A stretch of 57,550 bases of DNA. Origin: Caryophanales bacterium (GTDB lineage: Bacteria > Bacillota > Bacilli > Exiguobacteriales > Exiguobacteriaceae). The notes beneath the pieces were generated by a model. The model ran no database searches, was not told the DNA's origin, and was given only the letters and a program-made list of their open reading frames with translations. The translations under genes and the position numbers were made by a program. Below are positions 53,154 to 57,550 of the stretch, one piece after another (the first letter of the stretch is position 1; each line of letters begins with the position of its first letter). Location of the stretch: the NCBI GenBank assembly GCA_902363455.1, contig CABJAC010000008.1, positions 1 through 57,550 on the forward strand. Direction: 5' to 3'.

Positions 53154-53842
53154 CAAAGATCTCTCCTTTTAAAGATAATCAAACTTAAAATGACAAAAAC
53201 TGCTGTATGTATTAAAACGAAATACGTATAAGAAGTGTTTTCATTCGTGTAGTAAAAATAAGGAGTCAAATAAGAGATAGTATCAACTACTACATTCTTT
53301 GAAAGGAGACTCCACATACCGATAACCGGTAGAGCGATAGAAATCACAATCCCGGCAAACATTGTCAAAGAAGAGTTATTTACTAATGTGGAAAGGAATA
53401 ATGATAAGCCAATGAAGTAAGAAACAAATATAATACTTTGAATCAAATCAACAAAATAAAATGATTTTGAGAACGGTATTATCAACAAGAGTGCAACCGT
53501 TAAGCAGATTACCCAGAACGACATATTTCCTAGAAACTTGCCGAATATAATGCTTTCACGAGATGTTTTTGTTGCTAAGAAGCGAATTGTTTTCGACTCC
53601 ATCTCTTTATTGACGCTGCTATGCGAGATACTCGTCACAAATAACGGAGCAGCCAGGAAGAGAAGTAACATCAGGCCAATGATATAAGCATTGTTCCCTA
53701 ATCCTAACCCGCTCAATTCACTTTTAAACTGACTGACAAGTTTAGCAGAACCAACCGTTACGCCGAATAAAACAACGATGATAATGATCGCTCGAATACT
53801 TTGGAAGAGCGATTTAAATTCTCGAAGCGAAATAGCAAACAT
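53153..53842 (-). CDS. ABC-2-type permease
   Basis: 229 residues with six hydrophobic helices, charged loop near 75-95. Its stop shares bases with the ATPase ATG (TGATG), so the two are translated together. The format matches ABC-2 permeases that export antibiotics or peptides or provide immunity. Specificity is inferred from position. Confidence 0.85.
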   Translation of the reverse strand: MFAISLREFKSLFQSIRAIIIIVVLFGVTVGSAKLVSQFKSELSGLGLGNNAYIIGLMLLLFLAAPLFVTSISHSSVNKEMESKTIRFLATKTSRESIIFGKFLGNMSFWVICLTVALLLIIPFSKSFYFVDLIQSIIFVSYFIGLSLFLSTLVNNSSLTMFAGIVISIALPVIGMWSLLSKNVVVDTISYLTPYFYYTNENTSYTYFVLIHTAVFVILSLIIFKRRDL

Positions 53843-53871
53843 TGATGGACCTCATTTCTCTATTAATAGCT

Positions 53872-54285
53872 TTAATTTTGTCGAGCTAATTTTTTGTTTT
53901 TTGATACGTTTGTGATTCCTGCAATCAAATAAGCGATTGATCCGAAGAGACCTACGAACAAAGTGAGTACGCCTCCAAGAATGGCAGTCGTAATCAATAC
54001 CTTTCCGGCGGATCCATTTTTTCTGATGCGTACGATCGAAAGTACACCGCCTGCTGTACATAAAAGCGAAACGATTCCTAGGTATAAAAAGAAATTTTGT
54101 AAGAAAGTGATGATCTGAGTAGCAGTTACATCTTTAATGTTCTCGTCATTAATAAATTCTTGTACCAGATCTTTTGCACCAGCGTTCTCGCCAATTGTTC
54201 CAAAAATCATAAAAGCCCCAATACAAAGCAAACCGAATAAAACAACCCCAACAAATGAAAATACATTTTCACCAGTTCTTTTCAA
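53872..54285 (-). CDS. DUF4064-like membrane protein
   Basis: 137 residues, four hydrophobic segments with a small outside loop (about 30-55), resembling DUF4064 proteins. The start is TTG at 54285 after AAAGGGG. It heads the transporter operon: DUF4064, permease, ATPase, then the PH-domain pair. The family function is not known; small membrane proteins of this kind accompany leaderless bacteriocin exporters. Confidence 0.7.
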   Translation of the reverse strand: MKRTGENVFSFVGVVLFGLLCIGAFMIFGTIGENAGAKDLVQEFINDENIKDVTATQIITFLQNFFLYLGIVSLLCTAGGVLSIVRIRKNGSAGKVLITTAILGGVLTLFVGLFGSIAYLIAGITNVSKNKKLARQN

Positions 54286-54341
54286 AAAAAACAGCCCCTT
54301 TTCTATATTTTTCTAATTTCAAGTTCAAAGTAACATATTTG

Positions 54342-54347
54342 ATTATA
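54342..54347 (-). promoter_or_regulatory. Possible -10 box of the transporter operon
   Basis: TATAAT on the minus strand lies about 60 bases before the DUF4064-type gene. No convincing -35 box is seen 17 bases upstream, so the promoter may need an activator. Confidence 0.35.
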
Positions 54348-54417
54348 GATGTTCAAGCTTAAAATGAAATAAATTAAATAAAAAACAACTTTAATTTTTA
54401 ACTTAAGAAAAAAATAC

Positions 54418-54446
54418 TTTAACTTTATTGAAAAACCTGTTATATT
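54418..54446 (+). promoter_or_regulatory. Promoter of the DUF2089 pair
   Basis: TTTAAC (54418-54423) and TATATT (54441-54446) are 17 bases apart, and the transcript would start about 20 bases before the ATG at 54473. Confidence 0.6.
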
Positions 54447-54472
54447 TCTAAATATCAGGAAGGAGAAATTAA

Positions 54473-54772
54473 ATGAACAAAGATGAAGTTCCAGCTTGGA
54501 TATTATCTTTAAATCTTGAAGATGTTGAGTTTATAAAAAAATTCATTATAAGTTCTGGATCTTTAAAAGAAGTAGCTAAAGATTATAAAGTTTCGTATCC
54601 GACTGTCAGAATAAGAGTAGATCGTATTATTCAGAAAATTGAAATGAATACGCAGCTAGAAAACGAGCCGTTGATTAGTTATATCAAGCAATTAGCTATT
54701 GAAGACAGAATAAGTGTAGATGATGCCAAAAAATTAATTGATAAATACAAATTTGAAAGGGGAAAAAGGTAA
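54473..54772 (+). CDS. DUF2089-family protein with a helix-turn-helix
   Basis: 99 residues. S-L-K-E-V-A-K-D-Y-K-V-S-Y-P-T-V-R-I-R-V-D is the typical DUF2089 helix-turn-helix, about residues 25-45; the protein lacks an N-terminal zinc ribbon that many members have. Probable DNA-binding regulator. It starts with AAGGAG and its stop overlaps the start of the next gene. It sits opposite the bacteriocin genes, and may control the cluster or its own partner. Confidence 0.8.
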   Translation: MNKDEVPAWILSLNLEDVEFIKKFIISSGSLKEVAKDYKVSYPTVRIRVDRIIQKIEMNTQLENEPLISYIKQLAIEDRISVDDAKKLIDKYKFERGKR

Positions 54773-55056
54773 TGAGTTTTGTTATTTCAGCATTGGCTAT
54801 TGCAGCAGCTTTAGGTGTACAGTATTTCTTATCTAATAGAAGCAACGCATATTTAGGAGCGATCATACCTATAATATTTGTATCAGCCATGACATGGCGT
54901 TACTTTGATGGTAGATTTAATAGCTTTACTGGGTATATTTTAATTACAGGGTTAGTTTTAACCTCTTTATTGGAGCAATGGTCTCGTGGTAGAAAAGCAT
55001 TCAAAAAAAATCAAGAAAAAGAGCTAGACAGAATGAGAACACGTGACATGCAATAA
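54772..55056 (+). CDS. Small membrane protein paired with the DUF2089 gene
   Basis: 94 residues, three hydrophobic segments (about 3-18, 24-42 and 50-68) and a basic/acidic tail (R-G-R-K-A-F-K-K). The ATG overlaps the DUF2089 stop (TAATG). Function unknown; a membrane sensor or anchor for the HTH protein, or an accessory immunity protein, would fit. Confidence 0.75.
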   Translation: MSFVISALAIAAALGVQYFLSNRSNAYLGAIIPIIFVSAMTWRYFDGRFNSFTGYILITGLVLTSLLEQWSRGRKAFKKNQEKELDRMRTRDMQ

Positions 55057-55103
55057 ATTCATTGTTCAAAAGAAGATTTAAAAAGTGTTTGATTAGTGCT
55101 ACG

Positions 55104-55149
55104 GAAAATTTAAAATAAGTACGAGGGAAGAGCGCATACTCTTCCCTCG
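55104..55149 (-). terminator. Terminator of the bacteriocin genes
   Basis: CGAGGGAAGAG-TATGCG-CTCTTCCCTCG is an 11-bp perfect stem; on the minus strand it is followed by TACTTATTTTAAATTTT. It may also serve the convergent plus-strand pair. Confidence 0.75.
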
Positions 55150-55181
55150 GTAAAACCTCTTTCTAGACATGAGATGGATCA

Positions 55182-55218
55182 ATTGAGAGAACAAAGATTA
55201 CGACTTTGTTCTCTCAAT
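55182..55218 (-). promoter_or_regulatory. Perfect 15-bp hairpin after bacteriocin gene 1
   Basis: ATTGAGAGAACAAAG and CTTTGTTCTCTCAAT pair across a 7-base loop, five bases after the stop. There is no T run, so it is more likely an mRNA-stabilising or processing stem than a terminator. The same element follows gene 2. Confidence 0.6.
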
Positions 55219-55222
55219 CGGA

Positions 55223-55366
55223 TCAGGATTTAGATTCGATGTAACGAATAATAACCTCGATGCGAATACTATCGTGAATCATCTTTAAAACCGTATCTTT
55301 GTTAGCCCAAGCCCATTTTGCTCCACGTACAGAAAGTTGCGCTACCAAGCGTAGGAAAGTTGCCAT
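55223..55366 (-). CDS. Leaderless bacteriocin, aureocin A53/lacticin Q-like (copy 1)
   Basis: 47 residues, starting MATFLRLVAQLSVRGAKWAW and ending I-R-Y-I-E-S-K-S, no signal or leader. The W-A-W-A-N-K segment (18-23) is shared with lacticin Q; the peptide is amphipathic, net about +4, with Lys/Arg spread and hydrophobic residues between. Such peptides act on membranes without processing. A strong GGAGG site lies nine bases upstream. It is too short for most gene finders. Copy 2 differs at three residues. Immunity/export genes lie downstream on the same strand. Activity not tested. Confidence 0.85.
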   Translation of the reverse strand: MATFLRLVAQLSVRGAKWAWANKDTVLKMIHDSIRIEVIIRYIESKS

Positions 55367-55397
55367 TGTATTTCACCTCCGTTTCAGTATTTGATGT

Positions 55398-55428
55398 GAG
55401 AGAACAAAGATTACGACTTTGTTCTCTC
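55398..55428 (-). promoter_or_regulatory. 12-bp hairpin between the two bacteriocin genes
   Basis: GAGAGAACAAAG and CTTTGTTCTCTC form a perfect stem with the same 7-base loop as the hairpin after copy 1. Its place between two genes of one transcript suggests stabilisation or processing. Confidence 0.6.
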
Positions 55429-55435
55429 GATCGGA

Positions 55436-55579
55436 TCAGGATTTAGATTCGATGTAACGAATAATAGCATCGATGCGAACACTATCGTGAATCATCTTTA
55501 AAACCGTATCTTTGTTAGCCCAAGCCCATTTTGCTCCACGTACAGAAAGCTGCGCTACCAAGCGTAGGAAAGTTGCCAT
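55436..55579 (-). CDS. Leaderless bacteriocin, aureocin A53/lacticin Q-like (copy 2)
   Basis: 47 residues, identical to copy 1 except Ile34 to Val, Glu37 to Asp and Val38 to Ala; four DNA changes in 144 bases, one silent. Conserved ribosome site GGAGGTG and hairpin, so the whole 213-bp unit was duplicated recently. The changes cluster in the C-terminal third, which may tune activity or make the two peptides a pair. Copy 2 is proximal to the promoter side. Confidence 0.85.
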   Translation of the reverse strand: MATFLRLVAQLSVRGAKWAWANKDTVLKMIHDSVRIDAIIRYIESKS

Positions 55580-55598
55580 TGTATTTCACCTCCAGTCG

Positions 55599-55761
55599 TC
55601 AAATTAAAAGATTAGAATTCATCAATTTTTTGGCTATGCCGATGCAATTTATACCAAGTTCTCAATTGATTAAATTCAAAATCTTATTCTGATTCTCCAA
55701 GTCCAAGTATACTTAACGATTTGACACCTATTTATTAAGCGATATGTAGGAATAACGCTAC
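55599..55761 (-). pseudogene. Decayed third bacteriocin gene of lacticin Q length
   Basis: GGAGGTGAAATA and the spacing to the start are the same as in copies 1 and 2, but the start codon is GTA, not ATG. The frame then reads V-A-L-F-L-H-I-A and two stops (TAATAA), then I-G-V-K-S-L-S-I. After a frame change it reads L-D-L-E-N-Q-N-K-I-L-N-L-I-N, matching W-A-W-A-N-K-G-K-I-L-D-W-L-N of lacticin Q with TGG-to-TTG changes, then G-I-N-C-I-G-I-A-K-K-L. 163 bases equals 54 codons plus one inserted base, so the ancestor encoded 53 residues, the size of lacticin Q. Confidence 0.7.
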
Positions 55762-55826
55762 TATATTTCACCTCCTCTTCCTCTGTGTAAAATAATGGTA
55801 TCATTGGGAATGAATAAAGTGTATTT

Positions 55827-55885
55827 CGCAAATTGCGTTAATAAAAGCAGGATGATTCAATGTTAGAAAGTCAAATTTGCGCAAG
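55827..55885. promoter_or_regulatory. Palindromic sites between regulator and bacteriocin genes
   Basis: CGCAAATTGCG (55827-55837) is a perfect palindrome. CAAATTTGCGCAAG (55872-55885) contains the same AATTTGCG core and two further short palindromes. They lie in the 147-base gap between the divergent regulator and bacteriocin cluster and are the best candidates for operators of the RRNPP-type regulator. No strong sigma-A promoter was seen in either direction, as for activated promoters. Confidence 0.45.
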
Positions 55886-55908
55886 TCTTTGAAATGAAGG
55901 AGAAGTAT

Positions 55909-57168
55909 ATGGAGATAGGAAAGCTACTAAAATTTCATCGATTAGAAAAAGGGATGACTCAGGATGAAGTGGCTGAATCAATCGTATCGGTCTCTTATTT
56001 ATCACGAATCGAAAATAATAAAACGACAGCTGATCAATATACGATTGCTTTACTATTTGAAAGGGTTGGAATTAATTTTAGTGATTTGCAGTCCGAAGAT
56101 AATACAATTCAGCAGCTATTAATAGAATGGGAAAAGCCATTACTACATAATCAAATAAAAGACTGTGAGAGACTGTATGATCAACTTAATAATTTAATTA
56201 GTCCAATTACAAGAACGGAATTATTGATTGAGTTTCACGTAAAAAGAATCAGATCATGCGTTATCTTAAAAAATTTAGATGAAGTTGAAAGCTCATTAAA
56301 ATTTTTAGAGTATTTCTATGAAAAAATAAATGTCAGAAGTCGTTTTTTCTACTATAAACATTTAGGTAATTACTATTCTGTTCTCAGAAAAAACACTGAA
56401 GCAAAAATATATCTGGAGAAAGCTCTTACAGAGTATACTGATAGACTTTTTCATGAACTAGAAAAAGCCGATCTTTATTATTTATACTCGTTAGTTTTAG
56501 ATAGAAGTCAAGACGATTCACTAAGCCTCACCTATGCTAATAAATCGCTAGATATATTCCGTCAACATTACAAACTTGAAAGGTGTATGAAAATACATAT
56601 ACAAATTGGGATATCTACTAGTAAAATGGGAAATGTTTCAAGGGCAATTAAAGAATTTAAAAATGCGAGGTTGTTGGCTTTAGAATATGAGGATGATGCG
56701 AACCTAGGGATCATTGAACACAATATTGCTAGTATGTATTTAGTCGAACGAAATAATCAAAAAGCAATCAAATACTTGTCGAGAGCGCTTGAGTATAAGA
56801 AAAAAAACAGTATTAGTTACATTATCTCTTTAAATTTGCTAATCTATATTCTTTATAGAGAGCAACAAGTAGATGAATGTCAGAAGTATCTAAAAGAAAA
56901 TATGGAATCTGTACTAAGCTTATCTCAAACGAATATCAGTATTATGGAGTTTTGGTTTTTGTATTACTTCATAGAAGAAGATGAAGAAAAATGGGAAGCT
57001 TATGCAAAAGAAAAGTTTTTTTCGCAACTAAAAAAAATGAATCTTCAAATTCAAATTCAAAGATATTCAAATTTGTTAGGCGAGTATTATCAAAAAAAGG
57101 GTGCATATAAAAAAGCTAGCATTTGCTACAAATTAGTGATTGAAAATAACTATGTTTCTTTGTATTAA
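55909..57168 (+). CDS. RRNPP-type quorum-sensing regulator (HTH + TPR)
   Basis: 419 residues from the ATG at 55909, six bases after AAGGAG; an ATG at 55894 overlaps that site. Residues 1-65 are an HTH_3 domain (I-G-K-L-L-K-F-H-R-L-E-K-G-M-T-Q). The rest is TPR-like helical repeats (for example A-K-I-Y-L-E-K-A-L, A-I-K-E-F-K-N-A, A-I-K-Y-L-S-R-A-L). The size and layout match NprR and other cytoplasmic peptide receptors. An exported peptide gene starts 26 bases downstream, as in NprR-NprX. It is divergent from the bacteriocin genes and probably controls them on peptide binding. Confidence 0.85.
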   Translation: MEIGKLLKFHRLEKGMTQDEVAESIVSVSYLSRIENNKTTADQYTIALLFERVGINFSDLQSEDNTIQQLLIEWEKPLLHNQIKDCERLYDQLNNLISPITRTELLIEFHVKRIRSCVILKNLDEVESSLKFLEYFYEKINVRSRFFYYKHLGNYYSVLRKNTEAKIYLEKALTEYTDRLFHELEKADLYYLYSLVLDRSQDDSLSLTYANKSLDIFRQHYKLERCMKIHIQIGISTSKMGNVSRAIKEFKNARLLALEYEDDANLGIIEHNIASMYLVERNNQKAIKYLSRALEYKKKNSISYIISLNLLIYILYREQQVDECQKYLKENMESVLSLSQTNISIMEFWFLYYFIEEDEEKWEAYAKEKFFSQLKKMNLQIQIQRYSNLLGEYYQKKGAYKKASICYKLVIENNYVSLY

Positions 57169-57193
57169 ATAAATAAATAGAAGGAGTAATATT

Positions 57194-57373
57194 ATGAAAA
57201 AATTAATTATTGTAGCTGGAATTGGAGCCTCGTTATTGTTTTCTAACGTAGGAGATGGAAACAAACAAGAAAATGCTGATGTAAATAAAAATGTAGAAAT
57301 TGACGTTACAGTCGACGCTATTGATTTAAATTTACATGTCGGACGTTTTTTCGAACAACCAGATGAAAACTAG
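57194..57373 (+). CDS. Candidate exported signal-peptide precursor
   Basis: 59 residues. Basic N-terminus and hydrophobic core (M-K-K-L-I-I-V-A-G-I-G-A-S-L-L-F), then a polar stretch (D-G-N-K-Q-E-N-A-D-V) and a C-terminal part V-D-A-I-D-L-N-L-H-V-G-R-F-F-E. Small secreted precursors that lie just after an RRNPP regulator are usually processed into 5-10 residue pheromones (PapR, NprX). AAGGAG lies seven bases before the ATG. The mature peptide is not known. It could also be an immunity peptide. Confidence 0.7.
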   Translation: MKKLIIVAGIGASLLFSNVGDGNKQENADVNKNVEIDVTVDAIDLNLHVGRFFEQPDEN

Positions 57374-57389
57374 GAGTATGTATAGCCTA

Positions 57390-57411
57390 AAAAAGAGGCT
57401 GGGACATAACT
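57390..57411 (+). repeat. Right copy of the 22-bp direct repeat flanking the island
   Basis: Same 22 bases as 50048-50069. It lies 17 bases after the peptide gene and about 47 bases before an IS terminus. Confidence 0.85.
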
Positions 57412-57458
57412 CAGCTTTATAAATGAGAAGGCCCTCGAAATAGACTGACCTAGCAATA

Positions 57459-57550
57459 TGAGACACACATAAAACACCTTGATTAGGCTGCCAGTACACC
57501 ATATTTTTTCGGTGTCAGGTAGCCTAATTTTTCTTGAATTCGTTCTTCGT
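57459..57550 (-). mobile_element. 3' end of an IS3-type insertion sequence (partial)
   Basis: The terminal repeat TGAGACACACATAAAACACC begins at 57459 and resembles that at 104-124. Inside lies the end of an OrfB-type transposase. The element continues past the right edge. Confidence 0.75.
57483..57550 (-). CDS. IS3-family transposase OrfB, C-terminal fragment
   Basis: Twenty-one codons and a stop remain, ending R-I-Q-E-K-L-G-Y-L-T-P-K-K-Y-G-V-L-A-A. The sequence R-I-Q-x-K-L-G-x-L-x-P is the usual end of the rve/DDE integrase domain of IS3-type OrfB proteins. The rest lies outside the window. Confidence 0.7.
   Translation of the reverse strand, partial: EERIQEKLGYLTPKKYGVLAA

Noticed and set aside
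55182..55775. Repeated units that could be taken for a CRISPR array
   Set aside because: There are only two near-identical 213-base units plus one decayed unit, each with an ORF and a ribosome site. Repeat length and divergence do not fit CRISPR repeats and spacers, and no cas gene is present.
125..57458. Composite transposon bounded by the two IS ends
   Set aside because: The interior is mostly core metabolism (men genes, map, rsgA, oxidase) of a normal chromosome, so the IS copies are more likely independent insertions.

Overview
The window looks like a chromosomal segment of a low-to-mid GC, non-sporulating member of the Bacillales, most like Exiguobacterium. This is inferred from gene content and Bacillus-type signals: strong AGGAGG ribosome sites, TTG/GTG starts, sigma-A promoters and CcpA, PurR and Fnr-like sites. 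No rRNA or tRNA gene was seen. Both window edges lie inside IS3-type insertion sequences in the same orientation.

Layout. 1-124: start of an IS3-type element reading out of the window. 199-3628 (-): YihY membrane protein, Nudix hydrolase, PfkB kinase, MenA. 3780-10936 (+): menaquinone genes menF-D-H-B, a terminator, then menE-C. 11007-16181 (-): methionine aminopeptidase, a degenerate YkuI-like EAL protein, small membrane protein, DEAD-box helicase CshA, CvfB. 16406-21934 (+): a small secreted peptide, two small unknown genes, PlsC, a Uup-like ABC-F protein, a diguanylate cyclase. 22042-24318 (-): unknown protein, YfmL-like helicase, unknown protein. 24666-29606 (+): pyruvate formate-lyase and its activase, then an antibiotic-resistance-type ABC-F gene behind an attenuator-like leader. 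29692-30741 (-): RsgA with its own leader ORF. 31013-34503 (+): liaI-H-F-S-R cell-envelope stress operon. 34609-37807 (-): ba3-type terminal oxidase with a 37-aa subunit IIa gene, and an Fnr regulator. 37920-48261: teichoic-acid-type genes, aldehyde dehydrogenase, a YesMN-type two-component system with deoD, purine permease, and a CcpA-controlled sugar-binding lipoprotein. 48450-49913 (+): a CPA-type cation/proton antiporter.

The most unusual part is an AT-rich island at about 50.05-57.41 kb, bracketed by a 22-bp direct repeat and abutting an IS end. It holds two tandem 47-aa leaderless bacteriocin genes of the aureocin A53/lacticin Q type (55223-55366 and 55436-55579, minus strand) and a decayed third copy of lacticin Q length (55599-55761). 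A probable export/immunity operon lies downstream on the same strand: DUF4064 protein, ABC permease, ABC ATPase and YdbS- and YdbT-like PH-domain proteins. Divergent from the bacteriocins is a 419-aa HTH-TPR regulator of the RRNPP type, followed immediately by a 59-aa exported peptide gene that looks like its pheromone precursor. The arrangement suggests a quorum-sensing-controlled leaderless bacteriocin system; I do not recognise this combination.

Elsewhere the genes fit anaerobic/aerobic switching (Fnr, ba3 oxidase, Pfl, menaquinone), envelope-stress defence (Lia, teichoic acid, ABC-F) and c-di-GMP signalling (one probably active cyclase, one probably inactive EAL protein).
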